Assembly (NCBI GenBank): GCA_021772675.1
Contig: JAJFLO010000068.1
Coordinates: 1 to 64,000 of the forward strand
Direction: 5' to 3'
Origin: Verrucomicrobiota bacterium
GTDB lineage: Bacteria; Verrucomicrobiota; Lentisphaeria; JABSQK01; JAJFLO01
DNA: 64,000 nt
The position numbers were made by a program, and so were the translations under genes. Below the pieces are notes generated by a model that did not search any database, was not told where the DNA came from, and worked only from the letters and a program-made list of their open reading frames with translations. Below are positions 9,426 through 19,029 of this stretch, piece by piece (position 1 is the first letter of the stretch; each line of letters begins with the position of its first letter).

Positions 9426-10391
9426 ATGTACCAGAGACGCATTAAACTGAAGGCGCAACAAAAGACGTTTTATCTCATTACAAATCGGATAACAGGAGGG
9501 AGTTTTATATTCGGGGATGTGGAGAAGGAATACTTTAGAAAATTATTGTTTGAAGGGCAAGATAGACTGTCCTATACGGTTTGGGATTATGTAATTATGG
9601 ACAATCATTTCCATGCTTTAATCGAAATTCCCGAGGCTTCTGAAATGACTCGTGATGAATTGGCCCTTCGTTGGCAGAAACATTCTCGGCATTCAGATGC
9701 CAATGATCCGAGTGATGAAGATTTATATACGTTTCGAGAAAAAATTCATGACATAAGCTTAGTGGTTGGCAATATACAACAACGTTTTACGCAATGGTTT
9801 AATAAACGTAATAACCGATGGGGCAAATTGTTTGGTGGCCGGTTTGATAGTGTGTTAGTGGATGAAAATTGTGCAATTGCAAAAATGATGGCTTACATCA
9901 CTTTGAATCCCGTACGGGCGGGAATTGTCGTAGAACCTGCTGAGTATAAATGGAGTGGTTATAGTGAACGATTGGCTTGTGGTAAACTACAGGAAAATGA
10001 TCTTGAAATTGCGACTTATTTGGTGCGCGAACTAGGTTTGCCGGAAAATGCATTGACAGGCAAAGAAAAGGTGGTAATTAATCGAATTTGGGATCGGTTT
10101 CGTGAGTATCTACTCGGTCACTCTTCAGGCCATCGCGATTTAGATATGGCTACCGTTGGGGAATTATTGGATTTTGCCGATATGCCATTAAAGTTGCAGT
10201 GGTCCCAACGGCTAATGCTCCGAGTTCGATTTGCAACCAAAGGTGTTGCTGTGGGCTCTAAATCATTTGTCGCGGATGTTTTGAAGAGTCAAAAAGACAT
10301 CCTAGGATATCGCCGCGAACACAATCCTGTTGAATCTCAAGCCTGGGATAAGGTTTATTGTTTGAAAAAACATCGGGTATTGATTGGATAG
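9426..10391 (+). CDS. REP-associated tyrosine transposase-like (IS200-like Y1) protein
   Basis: YLITNRITGG, HUH motif MDNHFHALIEIP, YITLNPVRAGIV; hairpin motifs flank the gene. Confidence 0.85.
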   Translation: MYQRRIKLKAQQKTFYLITNRITGGSFIFGDVEKEYFRKLLFEGQDRLSYTVWDYVIMDNHFHALIEIPEASEMTRDELALRWQKHSRHSDANDPSDEDLYTFREKIHDISLVVGNIQQRFTQWFNKRNNRWGKLFGGRFDSVLVDENCAIAKMMAYITLNPVRAGIVVEPAEYKWSGYSERLACGKLQENDLEIATYLVRELGLPENALTGKEKVVINRIWDRFREYLLGHSSGHRDLDMATVGELLDFADMPLKLQWSQRLMLRVRFATKGVAVGSKSFVADVLKSQKDILGYRREHNPVESQAWDKVYCLKKHRVLIG

Positions 10392-10455
10392 AGTCATTAT
10401 TAATTGACCATAAATAAATAAAGGACATCCTTTAATTGGGTGTTGGTCATCCGGT

Positions 10456-11009
10456 TTAATATTTTAGTTCGAAATTATAATTCCCAGATTTTTCAACGTT
10501 TTGTTTTTGAAAACGGTTGCGTCGTTGGTCAGTGGTTGGTGTTTCTGGTTCTGTTTGAGTGATCTTGTCTTCAATAACTTTTTCGAGTTCTTTAACCTTT
10601 TTTTCGGGTTGTTTTTTAGAGATTTGTTGTGGTCGGAGACTCTGATTTTTGAGATTAACTTTTGCAAAAAGAGTACGAATATTTAAAATAGGTAATTGCC
10701 AACCAATGCGAGTGACCAGGATTTCTATCAAGAAGAGGAATTGGAAGCAGACTAGAAACCAGTTTGAGATATCACGTTGTGCTTTTCCTTGAGGAACTAA
10801 CCAGATATCGCTTAGGTTTGTACGTTCGGTCCCACCGGAGAGATGGGACAGATGTTTGAGTTCTTTGATCCTGGATTTGTCAAATGACCATTCGGGGTTT
10901 GTTCCGGCTACGATGGGACCAAAGGTTAAGGTGGTATTGCCAAGCTGAACGGCGCCACGGACCCATTGACCCGATTCAAGTTGGGTTGTACTCCGAGAAT
11001 GTCCTGGCT
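10456..11009 (-). pseudogene. Partial duplicate of the 3' end of the VWA gene at 13578-16289
   Basis: About 520 bp closely similar to 13568-14095 (ETLVTRIGWQLPILNIRTLFAKV tail and upstream sequence), no 5' portion. Confidence 0.85.
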
Positions 11010-11072
11010 ATCGTATTTTATGAGATCAATGGCATAGTGGCGTTAAGAGGTAATACTAAGGAATCCAAAGAA

Positions 11073-11343
11073 ATGAAAACCAGAACCATTAAACTTGATG
11101 AACAGGTTGAAAACCGCTTGCGGGAACTTGGGGAGAAAATGGCGTGCAGCCCCCATTGGCTCATGAAAACCGCTATTGACAAGTACATAACGGAGCAAGA
11201 TAATCTATTGGGTGCAGCAAGAGGAAGATTTGGCCTGCTGGAACAATTATCTCATGACCGGTTATGCGATATCTCATGAAGATGTTTCCACTTGGTTGGA
11301 AAGCATTGGCACACCAAGCGAGAAACCATGCCCTATAAGGTAG
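11073..11343 (+). pseudogene. CopG/ribbon-helix-helix antitoxin with frameshift
   Basis: MKTRTIKLDEQVENRLRELGEKMACSPHWLMKTAIDKYITEQ, then typical antitoxin tail TGYAISHEDVSTWLESIGTPSEKPCP in another frame. Confidence 0.65.
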
Positions 11344-11441
11344 TCGAGACAACTCCTGCTCTTTCCGACCTGGTTAGTCTTTGGAGGAAAATCAGGGCTT
11401 ATCAATTGACTTTTTATTCTATTTTTAGCTATAAATCTTAA
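11328..11441 (+). pseudogene. Truncated ParE-like toxin
   Basis: MPYKVVETTPALSDLVSLW... ParE-like N-terminus overlapping antitoxin 3' end; stops after 37 codons. Confidence 0.5.
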
Positions 11442-11456
11442 AGGCCTTGCCATAGT

Positions 11457-11726
11457 TTACCCAGGCATTCCATTTTTATGTGCCGATATTTGCCATCTTG
11501 CTTCAATTGTATCTGCAGATAAGTCAACACCACAATCCCATTCTATAAAATACCCACCATTTGAAACTTGTATAAATTCACTTTGATTTTTCAAATCAGC
11601 AAATGTTTCATATTCAAAATACGGGCTAACGTCAGAAGTACCGATACGACCATCGTCTGCAACTATTTGTAACGTATAGTTTGCATTGGGATGAACCTCT
11701 GTAATTTTGATTGTCAAATCGCTCAT
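11457..11726 (-). CDS. DUF2442-like protein
   Basis: MSDLTIKITEVHPNANYTLQIVADDGRIGTSDVSPYFEYETFADLKNQSEFIQVSNGGYFIEWDCGVDLSADTI; start chosen at internal Met. Confidence 0.7.
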   Translation of the reverse strand: MSDLTIKITEVHPNANYTLQIVADDGRIGTSDVSPYFEYETFADLKNQSEFIQVSNGGYFIEWDCGVDLSADTIEARWQISAHKNGMPG

Positions 11727-11843
11727 ATCTCCTCTATATTCATTTCTCATGTCATATTGGTTAACTGTAAATACCATGAAGATCACCAGAGTTTTGGAGA
11801 ATTGTATACTCATATGGAACAGTAATATACAAAATTACTGACT

Positions 11844-12047
11844 ATGGAAAAACTACTCCTTTTATTTGAGGAGTTGATGCACTCCTTCGCGGAACAAATG
11901 GGAGGTGCATACAAAATAATAATCAGCCAGTTCATGAATTCACACGAGTATAAAATGTTTAAGACCATGCTTGATGAATCTTTGGTTTTAAATGCAAATC
12001 ACCAATCACTGCCTGACAAGCAGTTAAATGTGGCTGAATCAGCATGA
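11844..12047 (+). CDS. Hypothetical small protein
   Basis: Open frame only. Confidence 0.25.
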   Translation: MEKLLLLFEELMHSFAEQMGGAYKIIISQFMNSHEYKMFKTMLDESLVLNANHQSLPDKQLNVAESA

Positions 12048-12080
12048 AAACAGGTAAAAAAATGAACTGCAAAACTTTAG

Positions 12081-12106
12081 TATTTAACCATTACGGTGAT
12101 CCTCCT
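12081..12106. repeat. 26-bp direct repeat (other copy 12403-12428)
   Basis: TATTTAACCATTACGGTGATCCTCCT identical in both copies, with similar flank. Confidence 0.85.
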
Positions 12107-12566
12107 ACAAGGGACTTTCGCCCTATAAGCTCACGCCAGCCGGGCGTACACAAGATATTTGAGTACAATTTCCTATATTTGCGCGCGATTTATAGCTTAA
12201 AGTGTGGCCATCAAAATCATTACTGCAATCACGAGTTTACTCGGCTAGGACATGTCTCAGTTCAACGTTCGCCTATGGAATACTGGACTTAACCTTGGAT
12301 TTCGATTATCGGTAGTCGATTTTCAAATGAGGTCCGGGAGACACTCGAGCGTATTCGAACATTTCCTTGCCGTCGGCTAGTAGTTGACGTAATGTACTTT
12401 TATATTTAACCATTACGGTGATCCTCCTGCAGAGGACTTTCACGTCATAAGATCAGCGCTCATATCGGGCATACACAAATTCATAGATCCAATTTGAGAT
12501 CCGCTGGCGCTCCATTCAAATGGATCATGAAGAAAGTTCGCTGAGAAATGAAACGGACATACAGCA

Positions 12567-12899
12567 ATGAAACTACCCAATGTCGAGAAAGCATTTATCG
12601 ATATCAAAAAATTAGAGAATTATTGTCTCAATCCTCTGCATCCACGAGGAAAGCACAAAGCTAAAGTGTTTGCGTCGGCTCTGGGATTGACAAAAGAAAA
12701 CTCGATTGAATTGAAAGAAGAAATCGTCAAGTCGATTTCAGAAGTACAATGTGAGATATCTGAGACGGATCAATATGGCCAGCGATACGTCGTAGACTTT
12801 GAGTATTTTAGAGGACGTTTAAAGGCATATATTCGTACTTCATGGATAATCAAATCTAATGAAAATTTCCCAAGACTGGTTAGTTGTTATATATTATAG
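12567..12899 (+). CDS. DUF6883-like protein
   Basis: MKLPNVEKAFIDIKKLENYCLNPLHPRGKHKAKVFASALGLT. Confidence 0.65.
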   Translation: MKLPNVEKAFIDIKKLENYCLNPLHPRGKHKAKVFASALGLTKENSIELKEEIVKSISEVQCEISETDQYGQRYVVDFEYFRGRLKAYIRTSWIIKSNENFPRLVSCYIL

Positions 12900-12917
12900 A
12901 TAAAGGAAGGCAAAAGT

Positions 12918-13133
12918 ATGAATACAGAAATCAAAAAGCTTGATGTAATCGCGTTACTCCATGATATTCCGGAAAAAGGACTATTGACCGGGCACGTTGG
13001 AACAGTTGTCGAAATATTGGCTGATGGCGTCTTCGAAGTAGAGTTCATAGACGATAATGGACGCACATATGCAACGTCGGCGCTAAAGAACGAAGAAATA
13101 CTTCTCCTCCATTACGAGTCCGTCGCTGCATAG
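12918..13133 (+). CDS. DUF4926-like protein
   Basis: LDVIALLHDIPEKGLLTGHVGTVVEILADGVFEVEFIDDNGRTYA; AAAGGAAGG RBS upstream, 18 nt downstream of the DUF6883 ORF. Confidence 0.7.
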   Translation: MNTEIKKLDVIALLHDIPEKGLLTGHVGTVVEILADGVFEVEFIDDNGRTYATSALKNEEILLLHYESVAA

Positions 13134-13577
13134 AGTACTAAAGCGAACCAAACAATTGAGAGTAACGTCCAAAATGCCCGCGCGATTTTGAGCAATTAAG
13201 TTGCCGGAAATGTTACATGTCCAGAAGTAAATAATGGACACCCCTTTAACTGGATGACTAATAGAAAGAAATTGCGTTTAATTATTGGGGATGTGAGAAA
13301 AGTGAGCCAATCCTCTATTCTGATTAAATCATGCGCTCCTTAACGAAACGGTGCAGCTTACGTAATTTTAAGTGTGTTAAAGAAGAAATCCGGGTGAAAT
13401 GGTATTAAAATACGTCACGGTTGATTTTCGATTTAACTCCCTGAAATTATTTGATATTCGTTGTTGCAGTAGATTCCTCATGAATTATTCAGGCTAGTCT
13501 TAAATTGTGACTCTAGCGTATTCAAACAATTTTATAATAGCTAAAACTATTATTTATAAATCATAGTTTCCTGATTT

Positions 13578-16289
13578 TCATCGTTTTGCTTTTTGAAAAC
13601 GGTCGCGTCGTTGGTCGGTGGTTGGTTTATCTGGTTCTGTTTGAGTGATCTTGTCTTCAACAACCTTTTCGGGTTCTTTAACCTTTTTTTCGGGTTGCTT
13701 TTTAGAGATTTTTTGTGGTTGGAGACTCTGGTTTTTGAGACTAACTTTTGCAAATAGAGTACGAATATTTAAAATAGGTAATTGCCAACCGATGCGGGTG
13801 ACAAGGGTTTCTAGTAAGAAGAGGCATAGGAAGCAGACAAGAAACCAGTTTGATATATCACGTTGGGCCTTTTCCTGAGGGACAGACCAAATATCACTTA
13901 GGTTTATGCGTTCTGTACCTCCGCTGAGATTGGAGAGATGTTTAAGTTCTTTGATCCTGGATTTGTCAAATGACCATTCGGGGTTTGTTCCAGCGACGAT
14001 GGGACCAAATGTTAAGGCGGTATTGCCAAGCTGGACGGCGCCACGAACCCATTGACCGGATTCAAGTTGGGTTGTGCTCTGAAAATGTCCTGGCTTTAGT
14101 CGTTCCCAAATAAGGGTGTTGATTTTTCCAGATTTACCTTCGGACATGAAAATTTCGGGATTAATCTTGTTCATTTTATCGTGCCACGCATCATCATATT
14201 TTAAGTCAAGTGATAAAGTGCTACCGTCGAGTTTTGCTTTTAACCCGATGCCTTCGGGTAACTCATCCCCCATCAACCATCGACTCAAAGTCTGGATGAA
14301 ATCGCCATATCGGTTCCAACTTCGAATTCTGTTTGAATATTCTCCTCCCAATGGAAACGATACTGCCGCGACTCGTCCTATACCTCTCTGCCAATAAGCC
14401 AACAACGGCGCATTGTATTCATCGGCTGATGATATAGCTACATTCGCTTCCTCTCTGGCATAACTAAGATTGTAACCATCGATTGTGTCTAACCAGTTTA
14501 TAGAACGGGCCGCTAAACCAAGCCAAAGTTGATTTGGGGTAATCTGTACCGGATCTTCAAGAAATGCGGATCGGACAATGGCAACGGTTTCCTGGGCAAA
14601 AAGTGCGGGAAGTTCAACGGGATCTGAATTGAAAAAGATGCGACCATTCCCGCGTTCTGCAATATCTTTTAAAAACTCAGCATCTTTATCATCTTCAGTG
14701 CCCAATCCAATAACGCTGATCGTGCCATTTTCTCTAACGATTTCGGAGATAAGATCTTTATAGTTTCCTGGTTCTTCTGCATCCGCAGCGTCGGCAAATA
14801 GAATAATATGACGTTGCCCGATTGTTGCTTTTTGCAATTTACTCCAAGCGTTAATCAATCCTGTAAACACATAGATTCCACCACCAGCACTGTTGATGCC
14901 TCTAATTGTATTTGAAATACTATTCATGTTTGGTCCCACCTGAGTAAGGGGCACAATTTCATGGGCTTGACTATCAACAGCAAAAACAGAGATAACATCG
15001 TTTGCTCCCAGAAGCTCAACGGAACGCGCAGCACCTTCATTAGCTAGATCCATCTTTGTGACAACTCCAGAGTCCGTCGTGACATGAGCAGCCATACTGC
15101 CAGACCGGTCCATGACAATGGCCATTGCCACCATCAGTTTTCTATGTTCATGTTTTAACTCCATGGATACAGGTAATAATTCATCAATAGCTGAACCGAA
15201 ATAACCACCCGAACCAAAGCTATACTTCCCACCAACCATCATCAACCCACCCCCCTGATGTTGAATATAAAATGGAATGGCGGCAAGAAAAGATTCCGGT
15301 AATTGATATGCAGGTACATTATTCAGAATCAACGCTTTCACTCCAGATAATTTACCGACATTCAATCGGGAAAAATTGTTGATGACTTCCAATTCAAATC
15401 CTTGTTGTTTGAGAACTGCAGCAACCGGATCCCGGGTATAACCAGTTAGCAATAATATTCTTGGACCACTAACCACTTCTAACCAATTTTCGCCACGATT
15501 ATTACCCGGCTTCGTATCGTTTTGTGCTAAAATCTGTACGGAGTATTTATGGGAGCCTGGAACATGTATTCGGTCTGTAAGGCGTAGGACACCTCGGCCG
15601 TCGATTATCTCAACCTTGGTTGTTGAGATTGATTCGTTATCACGAAATATCTCAATCGGAAGTGTCTGATCAATATTTCCTGAAACAACGATTTCGATGA
15701 TATAGGGTTCGCTAAGCTGAGTTTTCTCGGGCACCACAATTTTGTCGATACGAAAATCGACAGCATTTTCATCAGATACAAGGCGATAATCCATCGCTAC
15801 ATTTTTACTGAGGAGTTGCTCGGCTGCATCCAACACTGGATTGGTACTGTAGCCATCGGTTAAAACTAATAGCCTTGATGTCCGATTTGGTTGAAGGCTG
15901 GTTAGAGCCAGTTGAATGGCCAGTTTTGTGCGCGTGTATAAGCCGTTTCCTGAAAACTTTTCCGTGTTGTTATCGCTACGGATAATCGCAATATCGGCAT
16001 AATCGATATAGAAAATACGATCATTTTTTGATTTCGTTTTTTGTAAAATCTTATCCCATTCATTGAAGCTGGCGGGTAACGAATCGGCTGCGGATTGGGA
16101 TCGATCGACCAATAACCAAAGGTCAATCCCTTTGCCTACCAGATTGATACGAGGATGAACCAGATAACCCACCAGGAATATCAAAGATAAACAGCGTAAC
16201 GGCCTCCAGAGTTGTAACGATTTCTGATATATACCCAATGAAATTAGTATGGGAATTAAAATTAACCATTCAGGTGAATTCATAAACAT
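13578..16289 (-). CDS. VWA-domain membrane protein with glutamine-amidotransferase-like segment
   Basis: MDRSGSMAAH MIDAS motif, N-terminal TM, GGGLMMVGGKYSFGSGGY, C-terminal TM. Confidence 0.85.
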   Translation of the reverse strand: MFMNSPEWLILIPILISLGIYQKSLQLWRPLRCLSLIFLVGYLVHPRINLVGKGIDLWLLVDRSQSAADSLPASFNEWDKILQKTKSKNDRIFYIDYADIAIIRSDNNTEKFSGNGLYTRTKLAIQLALTSLQPNRTSRLLVLTDGYSTNPVLDAAEQLLSKNVAMDYRLVSDENAVDFRIDKIVVPEKTQLSEPYIIEIVVSGNIDQTLPIEIFRDNESISTTKVEIIDGRGVLRLTDRIHVPGSHKYSVQILAQNDTKPGNNRGENWLEVVSGPRILLLTGYTRDPVAAVLKQQGFELEVINNFSRLNVGKLSGVKALILNNVPAYQLPESFLAAIPFYIQHQGGGLMMVGGKYSFGSGGYFGSAIDELLPVSMELKHEHRKLMVAMAIVMDRSGSMAAHVTTDSGVVTKMDLANEGAARSVELLGANDVISVFAVDSQAHEIVPLTQVGPNMNSISNTIRGINSAGGGIYVFTGLINAWSKLQKATIGQRHIILFADAADAEEPGNYKDLISEIVRENGTISVIGLGTEDDKDAEFLKDIAERGNGRIFFNSDPVELPALFAQETVAIVRSAFLEDPVQITPNQLWLGLAARSINWLDTIDGYNLSYAREEANVAISSADEYNAPLLAYWQRGIGRVAAVSFPLGGEYSNRIRSWNRYGDFIQTLSRWLMGDELPEGIGLKAKLDGSTLSLDLKYDDAWHDKMNKINPEIFMSEGKSGKINTLIWERLKPGHFQSTTQLESGQWVRGAVQLGNTALTFGPIVAGTNPEWSFDKSRIKELKHLSNLSGGTERINLSDIWSVPQEKAQRDISNWFLVCFLCLFLLETLVTRIGWQLPILNIRTLFAKVSLKNQSLQPQKISKKQPEKKVKEPEKVVEDKITQTEPDKPTTDQRRDRFQKAKR

Positions 16290-16348
16290 AAGACTTTTTT
16301 ACCACGAATTTTCACAGATTGACACGAATAATGATATTTTGATTCATA

Positions 16349-18127
16349 TTAACCACTAAATATTTTTTGCTCCTGCTTAAGGGAATAGTTTCCTAATAGC
16401 AGGCCCAAAATCAATAGTGCCCAGATTGGCCAAAGGGTTTCATGGCGACTGTTTTGAATCGTTAAAGTTTTCACTTTTTCAGCAGAAGGATAGATGGAAA
16501 CAGCTTTCTTGAAATTAGCCTCGCGTACGTCGGCAAAGCTTGATGCACCGTTAAGAAGTGTTTTATTTCCCTGTTTCACGGTAAAAAATCCAGGATAAGC
16601 CGGGGCTCGAAGTAAAGTCTGTTTGGATGGTCTGAATGCTGTTTCTTTGGCGGCTTCAGAGTCGACGGTATTCGAATTATAAATGATTTCTCTACCATCT
16701 GGGTCACAAGCAATTCTGGCTAATTGACTCAGTTCATAATTTCCGGACTCTGCAGCGACTTTTTTATCTCTTGATGATTCTATAAACCGATGAAGCAAAA
16801 TGACAAGCGCAGGTGTTTTCAATGCGTTGCTGTGATGTAAATCAAAATTTATAATCAATCTTTGGATTGAATCATCGCTGCGTAATAGAATCAAAGGTCG
16901 TTTTCCCTGCCAGAGAAGAATCTGATCATTTTTTGTTGTGTTCATGTTCAGTGGTTCAGCATTAATAATTAGACTTTGCCAGTTTAGATCTTCCATCAAC
17001 GGATGATTTTCAGCGATAATTGTCCCAGTCATTGGAAGCGTATTAGTTGAATGTTCAATGAGGAATGAAACACCATTCTGTATGAATTCGGGTGTTTCAT
17101 TACTCTGAAACTCAGTGAAGGTTAAGTCGCTGTCGATTAATGCGTGATTTGGATTTATGTCCTGAAAAACAGTTAGAACCTTCTGATAGAAACTGGCTAA
17201 GGGAGAATCTGAATTGAACTTAATGCCTAATTGTTTCGATTTGGGACGCATGACTGGACAGCGGTCATCCAACGTAAATCTGTCGGGTTCTACGTAGAGA
17301 ACAAACTGATCTATTCCTGTGGGGAAAAATCCGGAAAGCGTCATTGATTCACCGGGATTTAATTGAATCGTATTTTTCTTTTGTTTTTGGTTTTTTGTTT
17401 CAATCCACCAGTTTCTCTTTTGCGGAGTCTGACCATAATTTTTAACAAGCACATTCCATTTAACGGCCTCTTCATTGCGATCAACTTTTAAGCCGGTAAA
17501 TCCACAATTGTCGATGGGATAACCAACGGAGAGATGTTCAATATTTACCGGAAGTGACTGTTTATGGTCCGAAACAAAAATAATATGGCCTTTCTGACGA
17601 ATCATATTTTGGGCGAGGTTGATTGCCGGTAAAAGATCATGATGCCCCTGACTCGGTGTCCATTTTTTTAATGATTGATGCAACTTATTTAGATCATAGC
17701 CGGAATAAAGTGTGCCTTGATTGATATCTGAGGTTATCAGTATCCATTCGGTTTTTGAAGCCGTGTTTTTAAGTTCGCTTAGTCGCTGATTCAGTCGGTC
17801 TTCCAATTCATCTTTAAACGCTGCCATTGATACAGAATTGTCAAGAATGATCACCGCTTTTAATACGGAGTCTGACCGAAGCCACATTGGCTGGATTAAG
17901 AGCCATGTTAGAAGTAGAACAATTAGGAGCTGCAACCAAAGATTTAGCGAATTACGCAGCCGTGTAACTCGACGGCCGGAGATGTCAGGGGGTTCTGTCT
18001 GAGGAAGCAGAAACAGGGTGCTGGTTGGTATTTCATGATAGTTTCGCTGAAGGCAGTGGATAAGAAGTATAATCGGAATACCTATTAGCGTCAGGAATCC
18101 CCAGGGATTTCCAAAGGTCAGGTCCAT
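16349..18127 (-). CDS. BatA/VWA-type membrane protein
   Basis: N-terminal FGNPWGFLTLIGIPIILLIHCLQ, VIILDNSVSMAAF, C-terminal TM; overlaps DUF58 gene by 10 nt. Confidence 0.8.
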   Translation of the reverse strand: MDLTFGNPWGFLTLIGIPIILLIHCLQRNYHEIPTSTLFLLPQTEPPDISGRRVTRLRNSLNLWLQLLIVLLLTWLLIQPMWLRSDSVLKAVIILDNSVSMAAFKDELEDRLNQRLSELKNTASKTEWILITSDINQGTLYSGYDLNKLHQSLKKWTPSQGHHDLLPAINLAQNMIRQKGHIIFVSDHKQSLPVNIEHLSVGYPIDNCGFTGLKVDRNEEAVKWNVLVKNYGQTPQKRNWWIETKNQKQKKNTIQLNPGESMTLSGFFPTGIDQFVLYVEPDRFTLDDRCPVMRPKSKQLGIKFNSDSPLASFYQKVLTVFQDINPNHALIDSDLTFTEFQSNETPEFIQNGVSFLIEHSTNTLPMTGTIIAENHPLMEDLNWQSLIINAEPLNMNTTKNDQILLWQGKRPLILLRSDDSIQRLIINFDLHHSNALKTPALVILLHRFIESSRDKKVAAESGNYELSQLARIACDPDGREIIYNSNTVDSEAAKETAFRPSKQTLLRAPAYPGFFTVKQGNKTLLNGASSFADVREANFKKAVSIYPSAEKVKTLTIQNSRHETLWPIWALLILGLLLGNYSLKQEQKIFSG

Positions 18128-18954
18128 ACCTCAACGACTCCATTTTCGAGTGCCTCATGGCGAAGGGCCTCAATGAATTCACCTGTCTCTGGAATTTTTG
18201 CGATCTGAATTTTATAACGTCGACACTGTTCAAACCACATGTCGAAATGTCGCAGATAAGCATTCTTGTAACGTTCCAAAGTGATTGAGTCGACCTGACG
18301 ACGGTGAATCATTGATGATTCGACATCGATCAGATCCACGTTACCTGACCAGTCCGGCGTGGCTTCCTCCCGAGAATAGGGAACGAATATCACGCCACGG
18401 CCTTTCGCTGAATAGAGTGATGACAAAATATTATCATAGCCTTCAGGGTACAATAAGTCAGATATCAAAATTCTCATGGATCCATATGCCCAGGGAATTT
18501 CGGTTAAAACTGGTGCATGATCAGGATACAGTGGCATCGGAGTTACGTCCCATTTACCTGCAAGTATCAAACTTTTTGACAGTTCGCACCAACCATCGCC
18601 ATGGGTTTGATATACTTTTACTGATGCACCTGATTGAAGGGCATTTTTTAAGCAAAAATAAAACAATTCGAGTGTCCGGTAGGTTTTCCGCTGATCAATA
18701 AACATCGAGTTTGACACATCCAAAACCAGATCAACCTGAGGATTCACTTCTTCCCGGTACAATTTCATTGTGTACTGGCCGGATCGGGCGAATATCTGCC
18801 AATTTATATAGCGCGGATCGTCTCCCGGATAGTAGGCTCGGTGGTCTTGAAAATCAATGGAACTACCAATGCCTGATCCCATCCAGTTTCCCGCAGACCC
18901 CTGCCAATTATTTTTCCGAAATGGCAGATGAATCTGTTGTGCAATGATTTCCAT
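18118..18954 (-). CDS. DUF58-domain protein
   Basis: DHRAYYPGDDPRYINWQIFARSGQYTMKLYREEVNPQVDLVLDVSNSM; ORF track extends to 19026 with a non-ATG start. Confidence 0.85.
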   Translation of the reverse strand: MEIIAQQIHLPFRKNNWQGSAGNWMGSGIGSSIDFQDHRAYYPGDDPRYINWQIFARSGQYTMKLYREEVNPQVDLVLDVSNSMFIDQRKTYRTLELFYFCLKNALQSGASVKVYQTHGDGWCELSKSLILAGKWDVTPMPLYPDHAPVLTEIPWAYGSMRILISDLLYPEGYDNILSSLYSAKGRGVIFVPYSREEATPDWSGNVDLIDVESSMIHRRQVDSITLERYKNAYLRHFDMWFEQCRRYKIQIAKIPETGEFIEALRHEALENGVVEVWT

Positions 18955-19029
18955 ATCTGCCTGGATTTTATTGAGATCGATTGTATACAAACATGCTGGA
19001 AAGGAATTTGTTAATGATAGGTTCAAGGT

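Noticed and set aside
10464-10686. ORFs 10464-10667 (minus) and 10501-10686 (plus)
   Set aside because: Alternative frames of the duplicated VWA gene tail; same shadow ORFs appear at 13550-13753 and 13645-13878
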